Of a stretch of 64,000 bases of DNA, positions 47,337 to 60,091 are shown one piece after another. The position numbers were made by a program, and so were the translations under genes. The DNA comes from Eopsaltria australis (taxonomy: Eukaryota; Chordata; Aves; Passeriformes; Petroicidae). The notes beneath the pieces are model-generated. The model made no database searches. It was not told where the DNA came from and saw only the letters and a program-made list of their open reading frames with translations. Positions within the stretch are counted from its first letter, which is position 1, and each line of letters begins with the position of its first letter. The stretch lies in NCBI GenBank assembly GCA_034509425.1, contig JAVTVJ010000040.1:9377001-9441000 (forward strand). Direction: 5' to 3'.

Positions 47337-50300
47337 CTTCCACAAACCTTTTAGAAGTTTGCACTCTATTAAGAGTAGCAGAAGAAGCATTCCTTAACAT
47401 CTTTGTGAATCCAGGCCCTACCTCATATCACATTTTAATTAACTGCAGGATCCTCCCTTTCTAATGACTTTTTTCATAGCCATGCCACTTTTTCACAGCA
47501 CCAGAGATGATCATAGAACAGGGTCCTGTTATTAGAGTATAAAACTTACTTTATAACCTTAATTCATGAAGGCCAATTGAAATCAATAGAATACCTCTAA
47601 AATTCATGCTTCACCATTTATTGTAGTTTTGCTTATACGTAAGAGATAAATACAGCGGGATTTCTTGTAGATCATAGGTCACTAAATTTAAAACACATAC
47701 CCTTGCTTTTGCCCTTACTGAGTTGTGCTTGACTGAAACACACTTTCTGGAAAGACATTCATCACTGAGATGAGGCCATGGAGAACCTACTATTTCCTTC
47801 AACAGTATGTTGTATTGCTCAATATCAGTTCTACGAATGTTCTTCGATATTATTTTCCTTTGCATATATGGCTTCAGCTTTCATAAATTGATTGTATCTT
47901 CTCCTAGAATACACCCTTTTAATGTCATGTTTGGTCTTTTTGTGGGGTTTTTTCATATATTTCTAAGCTGTAAGTAATTTGCCTCACTGACATCTATTTT
48001 ATAAGTCAAACTGATTGAAGTCTTCAGGAAAACCTTGTGAACCCTACAGTCTTTCTTGCAAACCACTTTTTTTGGTTCTTTTACCTCCACACTCTTCAGT
48101 TTCCAACATCATCGTGAGGATTTGGAGACCAGAACATTGTGAAATACAGACATTAATCCAATTGTTTTAATTCTACTTACTGCTTAACCTGTTTTCACAT
48201 GCAGAATCTCCAAAGGTCTTTTTCCTCATAATATCAAACTCCCCAAAAAATTTTGTCTGCAATGAGTTTCTCAAATTAAATACTCACATCCATATCCACT
48301 ACTTCAGTTTGGTTTTAACTGACACCATTTCAGCATGATCTGTGTTCATGAATTCTATATTCAATAATTACATATGATGATCTTGACTTCTGTGATTTCT
48401 TATTTTTCAGGGTCTCCCCTTTGATTAATTCCTGCATGGTGCAACACCAGTAAATTAACAACAGTAATTTCAGAGGAGTTCTCACTTAATGCAGAATGAA
48501 ACTTAAATATTTCCAAACATCCTTGAACATATGTTAATGATGCTTGGTTTATTATTAATGTAGACTTCAGTGGGAGGAGCAGGATCAGTGCATAAACTCT
48601 AGTCTGTTAACAAAAATGGACCAAAGGAGGCAATCTCTCTTCAGTGATGCGGCTCTCTAAGTTTCCCAGGGTCTAGGATCCCATGAAATCTCAGGGCTAA
48701 ACAAAGACATATGGGATATATCTTATATATATATATAATGGGATATGAAATGGTCCTGGGTTCTCTTAAGTGGTTTAAATAAGCTTGTATTCAAAGTTTT
48801 GTCTGTCTCTACTGAAGTTCACAAGTTTTGAAGTGTGAGAAGTTCTCTATTTCTCAAGGAAACCTGGACAAACTTGGAACAAGCTCCCTTCCTTTGATAC
48901 AAGGAAAACACACCTGGGCCCATCTCCAAAGATATGCCTCAGAGGAGTTAGTTGAAGCCACCAGCCTGTCTGGGCTTGCAGGACTGAGAGCTGGGGCTGC
49001 CTGAGTTGAGAAGCATGTCAGCCACATCAACACACCCACTCAAAAGAGAAACTCCTGTTGAAGTTGTAGCTGAATGCCTTTTCTCCCAAAAGAGGACCAA
49101 GGAAGCAGAATCACACAGACAGAGGAGCTGGTGCAAGGGCCATCCAAGTAACTCACAGTAAAGTTCTAACACAAAACTGGCAGTAGAAGTATCTGGGGAG
49201 CCCCTTGACACTTGAGGGGTTGAGTTCATAAGGCATCTTGCATCAGTGACAAAAGAGAGACATATTAAATAAGTGGGGTAGAGTGGAGATAAACATCCTG
49301 AAAATCCCATCATTTACTTTTTACAAGTACAGAAGTCCAGAGACTAAAACTCAGTAGAACTAAACCAGAATTGAAATGTTTTATATAAATAGTCTCACAT
49401 CATGCCCCTTCATAAAATGGGACAACACCTTGAAACACTGGCTCTTTTCCCCCCTGCTCCTTCTGCCAGTGTTTTCCAGGTCCCAGGGTCAGTGTGCCAT
49501 GGAAACCCCTGACCCCTGGCCAAAATGCTCTCTCACACAGCTACCTTTTAGTTCTAAGTGTATTCATCTTATGCTTTGAGCAGACCTTACTAGATCAATA
49601 GGACTAAGCTTTTCTTCACTGGGAGATATCTTTGCCTTTATCTATGGCTGAAAGTTTTTTGAGTATTTCTAGGCTTATTTAGCTCTTCAGCTGAAAACAA
49701 AGTACCCTGTCAAAAAGAAGACAAACATTTGAAAGAAAACTGTATTTTCATCACTGACTTTCTTCTATAAACTTCAAACTTAGTGAGAGTCTTGTGGCTC
49801 CATAACTGTATACAAACAAGGAAAAGCTTTTGACCTCTGTCCTTTCTCATAACTCTATTAAAAGACAAAAATCTTGCTTTTTCTTCCCATGAGGAAGATT
49901 TCCTTCCCTTTGAAGATACTCCATCAAGATAATATTTTCTTTCATCAATATACTTTCACATAAATAGACTTCATTTTGTTTTCATGTCAATCTAAAGGGA
50001 GTAAGAATGGAACACTCCAAAGCTGATTTTAATAAATTAATAATAATGATGCTATCCTGTTTAAGCTTCTGCATGTGCTACTTGGTATAGAATAACCTCA
50101 AGCTAAGAGAGTCTTCAATGAAACCCTTCAAAAAGGAGCATGGATTTGAATTTAAGAATGAGAAACTTTATATTTACACCATGGCAGATGAAACAGATGC
50201 TATCTGTAACATGAAAGCTTTAAAAACATTAAGTCCAAGGTAAACAAAGAGTAGTACAAGCAAGTGTTCAGCAACTACATTGGAATTTGCAGTGAGATGT

Positions 50301-51935
50301 CAGCAGTCAAAGGAGCATCCGTTCAGGCTGGCTGAGGACTGTGACACCGTGACACCTTTCATCTGCATTTGAAAATTATTTTGGTGGCCCTGAGATCCCA
50401 AGGTTCCTGTTCTGGTGAATTTTCCCTATGTGAAACCTGTGGGCAGAGACTTCTCTTTTTTCAAGTCAGGGAATGAGGAAAAAATACACTTTATGAATCA
50501 AATTCCCTTTTCTTCCATCATCTGCTTCTGTGTAGAAAATTTAAGATGGTAACATGAGTGAAAAACAAAGCTTGTAGGACCTAAGGGTTGGCAAAATGAT
50601 GAATAAGGGAGAAGTTTCCTTGTCCTTAAAAATGAGAAAGAACATCTCAAAATATATGATGCCTGGCTAGCATTAGCTAAGATTCAAATGAAACCTGTCT
50701 ATAAAGGCAAAATTACACCAAAATGAAGTGATGGTCAGGATCGAACCCCAGTCTTGGCCAGAGCTTCTAGCATGTCTGAGGTTGGATTACAATGTCCATT
50801 TCCCTTGTATTCCTTCAAACCATTCTTCTCTTAAAACAGTCAATTTCAGAGCTCTTAGGAGGTGAGATATATATCTTTGCTTAACTCAATTAGGATATCT
50901 CCATGTTGAAGTTAGAATTGAGAAAGACCTCAGATGTTTTTTACCCCTTGACCTCTGTGACAAGGATAATTTTTTCATTGTGTTCTATGGGTGCTTTCTG
51001 CAGTAAGTGACTTTGTTTCAGCCTTAAAAAGCCATTGGATTGGAGACCATTTTCCACACCTGCAAAGAGAAAAGCTAAAATTAAACCTCACAAGGGCAAT
51101 TCACTCAGTGAAGGGGAAGATTTTTACTGCTCAACAGTGACACCTCTTGATATTCATCAGAATATTACCGATAACCTTCGAAGATAATTTAATGCAGTTT
51201 GCAGGACAGAGTACAGCAGGCAGTGCAGTACACAGGAAAGGGTTTTCTTTCTAGGATTGTTCAGGAAAAAGTAGCTCAGCATCCAATCTATTGTTCCAAT
51301 ATGAGAGGCTCAGGAAATGAAGAAGTTTACAGGGGAACAGCTCACAACAGTGAATCTGTTTCCCCAGAAAATGCCTTTGTCATGAAATTAGAAAGTTTTA
51401 AAAATGTCACAAAAGGAAAAATATTAAAAAAGACATTTTATCAGCTTTGAGCTTTCCATCTGAAACATTAATATTTTTAACGTGATTCTTGAAATCAGGA
51501 TCTGCCTGGAATTTTTTTATTCATTCAAACCCTACTATATGTCAAAATTTTTTATTATCAGACTTTTCATATGCATGGCTTCTACAAAGACCTATACCCT
51601 TAAGTCAGCAAAGAATCTGGTTACTAGCATATTCAGTTAAATAGAATTTGTAATAGACAGAGTTGAATTTATTAATTCTTTAAAGTAGTACTATAATGCA
51701 AATGAAAATTTAGATTTAAAAAAGCCAAAGAACTGAAAGGCGGAACTAAAAATAAACCAAGTCTAAAAAGTATCCTTCCAGCCGGATATGGAATATGGCC
51801 TACCTTTCTGGTAGCTGCTTTAGCTGGCTCTGAGACTGTATTTGGTGTCTGGCCATGAAAACTTTAAATAATCATTCTCTCTTGGCCAAATGCTGAGTGT
51901 TAGAACAAGAAATTTTGGCTCACATTTATCCCTAT
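47337..51935. other. Unique non-coding sequence
   Basis: No supported gene. Local features are a short TA tract at 48724-48737 and a moderately GC-rich patch at 48850-49320 carrying a 121-codon minus-strand frame (48948-49313), cysteine/serine/leucine-rich and unrecognised, overlapped by another minus frame. The patch might be a decayed mobile element that I cannot name. Confidence 0.45.
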
Positions 51936-52400
51936 AACAGATGTTGATTGGCCAGCTGAAATTTGTTCATGCATTTTACGAGCAAGTGCACCCTTTTGCC
52001 AATTCAACAGAAGCATTTGTGAGAAATCCAAACACATCCATTTCTGTTGGAGCTCTAGCTTTATTCTGCTCATGGTGCAAGTTCATTAGGGAAATAGCTG
52101 TAGATCAACTGAAAATAGCTTGGCATTTAGGTATCCTCCACTGGCACCAATTAGCATTATGGAATAACAAGATCTATGAAGAAAATCTCTGGAGTCTATG
52201 GCACAGATAGCAAATGTGTGAACAAAGAGTTAATTCCTAGCAAATAAATTCTCAAGACACTGAAATGACTTAATTGTGAAAGGGTTTAATAATTTAGTGC
52301 CAATAATAGACAGATTGTAAATTGGAAGGTTTATTTCAAAACCAGCAAAAACTGCACAGGGAGAGGGTAACAGTAAAAGAAAAAGTGCTTACCTAGAGGG
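51936..52400. other. Possible conserved non-coding element
   Basis: About 460 bp without low complexity and with repeated CCAAT/ATTGG and TTAG/CTAA words (for example 51946-51952 and 52147-52153). It contains an 89-codon plus-strand frame (51941-52210) with 8 Trp and Cys residues, which matches no protein family I recognise and lacks splice or promoter context. It is called a possible conserved non-coding element on texture alone. Confidence 0.2.
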
Positions 52401-52524
52401 AAGAAAATTTGAAAGCTGTAGGGAAGATTTAGGAACAGCAATAGTTTTAAGGGCACACTCTTTATGTCTGTCATTATGTTTTAAGTGGAGCTTTAAACCA
52501 TGCCTACCAGTAAAATGTTGATAG

Positions 52525-52572
52525 TTCATTGTTTGTAAGAAATCAACTACTTCATTGTTTGTAAGAAATCAG
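52525..52572 (+). repeat. 26-bp tandem duplication (two copies, second partial)
   Basis: The word ttcattgtttgtaagaaatc recurs exactly 26 bp downstream (copies starting at 52525 and 52551), joined by a short spacer. The near identity suggests a young slippage duplication. Confidence 0.9.
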
Positions 52573-55500
52573 CTGTTACTTTTGTCTAGTAGCAGAGTAA
52601 TACTTTGTGCTGAAAATCTGGGATGCATGCTATGCCTGTATACCATAACAAAACCCTGCTGACGAGGCTTTGCAATATGTCTTAGAAGTAAACAAATGTG
52701 AAAAAGTGCATCAGATATGGAGAAAACTAAACCCCAGAGGTGAGACACATAACTGAAAATGCTCCTTATTTCTGGGCAGTGAAACTTGCCATTTTAATGA
52801 TGACAGGGTTGTCTGTTGAAATATTTTGGGAAAAGCGATTTGAAAAATCTTTTTGGCCTCAACCTCTAGATATATACACATGGGGTCACTGAAATAGAGC
52901 CAGGAATATTTTAATGCTGATTTTTGGAATCACATTATAGCACCCTACCTGTTTTCAGGGTCTTAAGGAATTAGGAGGATAAAAATATTTAATTTTGTGA
53001 GTTGAGTGCTTTATCTGGTTTAATATTCCATTTCTCTGCAACCAAGATGGGAACACCTTCATATAATGAACTCTGTAAGTGAGTAAAGACTCAAAGACTG
53101 CATTTTTTGTTGCTTTTTTGTGAAGACACTCCTCTCTGCTCAGCCCATATAGCTGGATTTAATTTTTTTGTGCAGACTTCATCCTGTGAATGCACACACA
53201 CACACACATGAAAATTTGTGTCCCCATAGGAGAGATACATACAAAAAGGAAAAAAAAAAATAAATTGACCTGGCAAATATAGCACAATATTATACTTGAA
53301 ATCAAACTGACACAAAAGCAGAGACTAAATAATCTAATAGCAGTGGAAACTCAAGGCATCTGAGAGCCAAGAATGCACCTTCAGTAAGAAGTATTTTCCT
53401 TCCTTTTTTGGTATCTGTTGACCTATACATCTGATAACAAGAGATTATTCTTATTTCTTTTAAATTAGTCAGAAAAGACCAAATTCTTGGCCATAAGACA
53501 ATTTGCCAACACTCTATACATCAAAATATCTCCTTAAACTTTTATGTAATCACAGTGTTATACCTGCTTAATTTTCTATTGGATTTTTCCTCTAACTTTA
53601 GACAGCTAAATAAAAATTAAACATCTAGTTTAAGCTAGCCATCTGGGCTGCAGTTATACCCAGAAGAGGGACAGACAGTGAGGCAGAGAGAAGGGCACCT
53701 CTAGAGTGTCTTTGCCTGACATCCCTTTTTGCTATGAGCCCTCAGACAAGACAGCCCTGGATAGCTCTGCCATCTCCCTTTTTCAGCCATCATTGACGTG
53801 TGAATAACCGAACCACATCTCTGTTTGGTTAGATGAGTCCAGCTATGTAAGATGAATTTCCAACCTATGATTTACACCTCCCCCATTACTTTTTGGCACC
53901 TTTGTTCTTTGCTAAAAAGCCCGAATACGCCATTATTTAAATAGCACAAATGGAAGAGCCAAATATGGACTTTACCCAGCTCCTACATCTCTCCCTTGCT
54001 TCTTATAAACAAAATATGTGAGAGGCAAGCAAGATAAAATGAAGCATGGTGTTTCCTGCTTTGTGTGGTTTCTATTGCTCCGGATTTACCATGAGAATTG
54101 TGCCACTCACATTCTCCCTTCAAAACAGATAATACACTTTTAAATAAAATACAGTAAAGTCAATGCCTCATTTGGAAACTTGAAAAGTGCAGTTTTGTCC
54201 TAGATATGTATAATTATCAAAAGCACAGTTGGGAAAAAAAGAAAAAAGAAATTAAAGAGATTCACCTTTTTCTTTATTTTGGATGGACCTTGAAGTTATA
54301 TAAGAACAACTGACCTGTTTCTGATGAACAAGATATAAAATAATAACATTAATACATTTTCTTGAAATCTTTAAAGTTTTATAAATTGCCCATGGAGGTT
54401 TGTGAACCAAGGTCACTTTGTGTCTTTTCATTCTTTTAATTATCTAGTTCCAGCCTGATACACTAGCCTTGCTAATTGGACACAGAGAAATCCCTTATCA
54501 GTGAAGTTAGAAAAGGACCTATGAAAAAAGTGTGGGAGACTGCTGTAAATCAAAGAAGAGGAACTGAACAGAAGGAAAGCCAATCAACTGTGCGCCTCCG
54601 AGCTGTGAGTTTATAGGAAAAGCTCAGCCTCGTTGGATGGAGGAAAAAGTGGCCAGCAGGTAGTTACACGTCATTGACCTCTCCCTGATAGACGCTGTTG
54701 TGAGGGGAGCCAAATGCAGATTCACACCTGCCCTTAATTTCTTGGGGAAGGGAAGATTTTAAACAGTAGCTTGTGCTTTGGGGTGTGTAGGTGCTAAATC
54801 CAATGTTATTCATTTCTATTCCCATATCCCCAAGAAGTTCATCCATACCCTCTCAAAGTCCAGTGAGGGAATTAATTGTCCTGTTTTTTACCACTTTCAT
54901 GCATATTGGACAGGTGTGATGCACACCAGAAAGTCTGTAGCTCTTTCGATCTCTATTTGGTAGGATAAGAAATGTGCATATCTGTACTATCCTTGACTTT
55001 CTCATCCTTTTCCTTTCCGAGCACTTCTCCACATTCTTCAAGGTTGTCAGTGATTTTTCTTCTCTATATCATGGCTTGTTGTTTGAACCACAGCTCCCTT
55101 CCATCCCAGATCTTCCATTTTGAATTTGAATGGTCACTTTAAGCAACTCACTTTCCCCTCTTCTTACCCATTTTTTAGTATGAAACCTGTTTGTTCACCA
55201 CCTCTTCCACTTCCCCTGTGTCTTAATGACCCCCCACAGTGTATATATGCCAGTATATGCCAGAATCTAAGTATTGTTCTTCCGCCCCTACATTTTTTTC
55301 CCAGGGCTCAAGTGTCAGACGTCCACAGAGATATCCAAAACTATATCTCATTTTCACAAGCTGTATTTAGTCCACTGTCATAAAGTGTTTCACTTAAAAA
55401 AGTCATATGGTCAGCACCCTAATATACTGTCCTTAAATTAGGAGGAGTGTATACACACACTGTTGCAGAAATATGAACTCTTAATTCATCAGAAGATATT

Positions 55501-58500
55501 ACCAGAGCAAGGAAATCCCTTTATAACATCATGCAGAGTTCAAAAGAGTCAGTCAGGCTTCCAGAGAAAACATAGGCATATTGTAGGCTTCGAAACAAGA
55601 CATTGTCTTGTCAACAGAAAATTATAATTACTGTTTCATATGTATGAAAGTCATTTGGTTCTGTTTGGTTTTGAGAAATGAAACTGAAAATTCTCAACCT
55701 TTTAACTGCTAAAATTTTCCATGGCATTTCCATGACTTACAAAAGGCATAACATTGCCTTGGCATGCTGGCAAAGTGCTGATCCAAGTGCAAAGTGCAGA
55801 TCAAACACCACGTTTGTTTAGCTAACTTTCTTCTGTATCATACAGTTGTGTGACTTCATAGTACACTCTGGGATTTGCATCCAATGAACCCCTAGCTTCT
55901 CTCACATCCAATGTTTTGAAGAAAAAAGGCCTGAACTTCTGCTCACTTGAGACTATGAGGAAGATCACATGTATATTGTCCATTTTGGAACATCGTTTTC
56001 CTTAGCTGTTTAAATGCTACTATCTGTAACAGAATGAAAGAGTTATCATTATTGCTGACTACAAGATCTTCTTGTCCAGAAGCATCCCTTCATGTCAAAT
56101 CCTTCTCAGGATAGTAATATATATTTGAAAAATGTTGGGTGGCAAAAAGCAACAAGTTCCAACTTTGTTCCAAGTGGCACCCAAATGTCTCTACCCTTTG
56201 AATACAGTGTTAGGTCTAGCCAGCAAGCACTGTACACACAAATAAAGGAATAAATCCAGCTTTGGAGATCACATCCAACAGGCAGGTTTTGTACAGCTAT
56301 TTGTTTTGTAGAGTAAGAGGGTGGCTTAGTACAAAAAGCTCTGTGCAACTGGCCTCTGTGTTAGAGAATAATAGTCCCAGCACATTTAACATCATCTTAT
56401 GGTAATCCAAATAGCAGCTGAAAAGAGCAGAGCTGACTCTATCCACTTTATTCAGGATTTGGTGTATTTCTACATCTTTAAAATTTAAAATCCTGCCACC
56501 CCATAAATTCAATTGTACACTAATTAAATTAGAGAAACATGTAAAAACATGAGTCTAATGCAGCATTATGAGAGACAATCAGAAAGCTTTCTGCCTTTTT
56601 TTCCCAGAAGCGTAGTACTATTTCACTTTTTTCAATCTTAGGTGTTTTCTTTTAAGATGCAGTTAATAAATTGAATGCTTTTCAGCAAAACCATTCCAGA
56701 AGGTTATTCTTCTTTATGTATTTCATTCACACTGCTTTGCAGACTTGTCAATATCTCTTATTTTGTTCTGTTTTCCTTCAGCAAATAGGAAACAAACAAC
56801 ATTAGACGAATATTTTAAGGTGTTCAACTCCAGGACAAAACAATCATAACAAACTACGTTTTAGAGAAAGCACTATCATGTCCCACTCTTACCTCTTGTC
56901 TCCATTAAAAGGGCCTTCTCAACAAATTGGAAATTCCTTCTAGCAGAGATGCATTTCTTAACAGTAAAAGCGATATTTTGCCCATGCAGTTTATGCTGAC
57001 TACATGCATAAAAGTTGAAGCTATGAATAGAGTTGCTTATGTCGCTGGTTTTGTGAGTATAAAAATGTCAGTAAACATCACATCCCCAAACTGCTACAGC
57101 CATAATGAAAAAAACGCTAACATAGATGTGAGTTTCTTTTCCTCTCTAGTGATAATAAAATGACACCTGTTTTAAGTTGCTGACAGAGTCCTGAGAGATC
57201 TGAAGGTTGCAACAGGTTCATGGCAAATAGGTATCTCAAAAAAGATTAATTTCATTAGATGCAGATGTTTAGAGTGGTGTATCATGCATGTCTCAGCCAG
57301 TGCAAGCTCTTTTTATCATGTAAAGAGCACATTTACACTTGTTCAGACTTGTGTTAACTTGTTGCTGGGTAAACCTAGGAATAGTCTTACACTTAAGGTT
57401 AATAAAGGCATTTTCTTTTAGACTGGTAAAAATTACAAGTAAAGTAGATATCAGATATGCACTAGATGCAGACAATAGCCTCAAATTAGCAATCTACACT
57501 GTTCATGCCTAAAGGTGAGAGAATGGATTCCTACCCTGTGTGGTTTAGATTTCTATTAAGTTTTATTTCATAGAAAATGAGGTATTTTGGCAGATAGTCA
57601 AGCTCAGTCAAGTTACCTAGATAATTTACAACTTTTCCCATTTATTTTATCATCACCTTGAAGAAAAACTTTTTAAAGCTGAAATGTAAGATTTACTGCC
57701 TCATCCATCCTATATTCATTCAGTTTTGGCTATTGTTGAAGATTTGGTGAAACCATAATAGTGAAAAGAAAAACCAGAAAACATGCAGACAAAATTTGAG
57801 ATGGTTTTTAAACTATGTTTGGTGGAAAGTAGCAACGAGTGAACCTTAAAAAACTGGTTCTAATAAAAATAAAAATATGACATGGATGTTTATCTGAATG
57901 CTTCCACTTCTCTTTCTTTAAGGAATCGGGTTTAGAAACCCCTTGATCTTCTCAACACTGTTTGGCCTAAACTTCAAAACATTAAAAACTACCTCTTTTA
58001 CAGTATTTCAGTGCTTCTAATCCCTGCAAAGAGGTAGAAAATACTTGGCAGGTTTATTTTTGGTTTTGGGCAAAGGTTGAGAACACTCTTAAAAACAGAA
58101 ATTTAGACTCAATGGCTGAACAGTGACAATATCTTTCCGTCTGAGCCTCTCGGCTCCCAAGAGGAGATAATATCCCCCCTCTATTACAGTAGCCAAGAAG
58201 AATGAACAGAGGTTCCAGTAATAAATATAGACAGAGAGACGTCTGGTTTCTTTTCTGCCTCAGAAGCTATCAAGAAAATTTAATCAGGCTTTTTTTTTCC
58301 AGTCAATCCTCAGATTATTTTAATACTTTCACATTCAGTATTGAAATTCTGTCATCTTCGTCAGTGTTTTTTCTTGATGACTGCATGCAGTCATTGCTAA
58401 ACAATTTGTTAAAGTGTTATATTTTTAGAGAGGTCTGTTCACTTACCATCTAATGGTAATACCATTTTGCAGGGGTCATAAGGAAAGAATATATCCATGA

Positions 58501-59941
58501 TGAGAAAAAAAATCAAGCAAATGGTAAGACATGAGCATGTTCCGATCTCAGTCCCTTTGCCTCCCTATGCTCTTCTAAGCAGGGAAAAATAACTCATATC
58601 AACCAGATTTTTACAGTATACCTAGCTTGGTGTTTTCTTCCCTACACTAAATTATGTAGTGCCTCTGCAGAAAGCGTGAACAAGAGTTGAATGTAAATCA
58701 GAAAAGGATGCAATTGTGGAACTAAAAGGCAGCCACTTCTCTCTAAAACCACGTTGCTGTATAGCAGGCTAGTCTGCCCACCTTATAAGATCATGGGATT
58801 ACTGTAGTACCTCAGGTATCTGGGCATGACAACACTGAATTTAAAATGCATTCTGTCTTTCATGTGAAATAACTGACACAGACTTGAGTGAATGGGAAGG
58901 GAAAAGGGGTGACTTTACTGCTAGAGAGATAAAGATGTCTTCTACAGTAAAATGAATATAATAAAAATCAACTCTTGGGTTTTCTGTCCAGCTCAAACAC
59001 AGAGCAAGATAACAATCTGTATGTTCTGCTCCGATTTGGCTGAAGAGAGAAATCCCCTTTATTTCTGAATTGGAACATAAATAGCAACAAAAGAAAAATA
59101 CACTACATAAAATATTGACAGCCTTGATTGATCATTCACTTTAGCTTATAACTTCTATCTCATGAACTTCTTTCATTGCTCCTTTTTTATCATGTGCTTG
59201 TTAAAACAAAAATCATTAGTTGAACTAATTGCCAGGTTTTAAATACAGCAATGGCTTTTACTGCCAATCTTTACTATCACTTAGATGGTGCACAATACTT
59301 GCATTACAGTATTTTACACAAAATAAAAAAAAGTACAAAGGAAGACAGAAAATCCTTTAGGCTTTTCTGTACCCCTCATCCTGACAACATTAGAGCTATT
59401 TTTAAATTCATGTTAAAATAGCCAGTACATGTTTAATTTACATCTTAAACAATCCTTTTGTGACCTTTTGAATTTATAGGTATTTATGGACCCTGGAATT
59501 GTTAAAATTAAATTGTGTTTAGCTGATTCATATTTTTATATTTCACACTCACTAGAATGGGATTCCTACTGGGACATGGGCAGAGAAGAGTGTTACAACA
59601 GTGTAAAGCACAGTCTCACTAATAATTTTAATGTTGTTTTACACCTCTGGTAAGAAAAGTCTAACACAAACTCACACACGTACCACACAAGTTACTGATG
59701 AGTCAATCACTGCTCTTTCAAAGAATTCATGAGTATTAATGATTTCACTGCATTCTGCTGCTTTGACTAAATGGCTATTGTAAGAAAAGCACTCAGCCTC
59801 CTTTCTCACATTACTTATAAACAAAAACTGTTTCCTCCAGTTCATGGGAGAGTTGTGAAATGGAACGAACACCTTGCCCTGACTTTTGGTGAAAACTAAC
59901 CTTTTCTGCTTGTTCCTAACTATTTCTTTTTCTATTTTCAG
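52573..59941. other. Unique AT-rich non-coding sequence
   Basis: More than seven kilobases with no supported gene or dispersed repeat. Contents noted are the CA tract at 53193-53208, an A-rich run at 53249-53261, an imperfect duplication at 55768-55803 ('aaagtg' words) and a small 'gtatatatgccagtatatgcc' repeat near 55241-55261. Open frames are at most about 87 codons. Confidence 0.5.
53193..53208 (+). repeat. (CA)8 microsatellite
   Basis: Eight perfect CA units; potentially length-variable but short. Confidence 0.9.
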
Positions 59942-60091
59942 GCACGTGGAACCATCTTTTGGACTCCAGTTTCTAACAGACCTGAGAATTGTAATAGCAA
60001 ATTACAGTCAAGCATTCCCAATGCAAATCTTGTAACTTTAGAAGACCAAAGAGGCCTCTGTCATCCCACTGGTTTGAGTGTGTCCTGTAAG
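59942..60091 (+). other. Candidate exon (splice-signal bounded), unknown gene
   Basis: A good 3' splice site ends at 59941: a branch-point-like 'cctaac' (59915-59920) lies about 20 bases before a nearly pure pyrimidine tract and CAG. A donor follows either as CCT|GTAAGG (60086/60087) or AAG|GTAGAA (60091/60092), giving an exon of 145 or 150 bases. One frame is open across the whole interval, from after a stop near 59899 to a stop near 60163. The 150-base version encodes 50 residues with three cysteines and no match I recognise. It could be an exon of a host gene, a non-coding RNA exon, or coincidence. Confidence 0.2.

Noticed and set aside
48948..49313. 121-codon minus-strand frame
   Set aside because: Cys/Ser/Leu-rich translation typical of read-through in a GC-richer non-coding patch. 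No domain, and another frame overlaps it.
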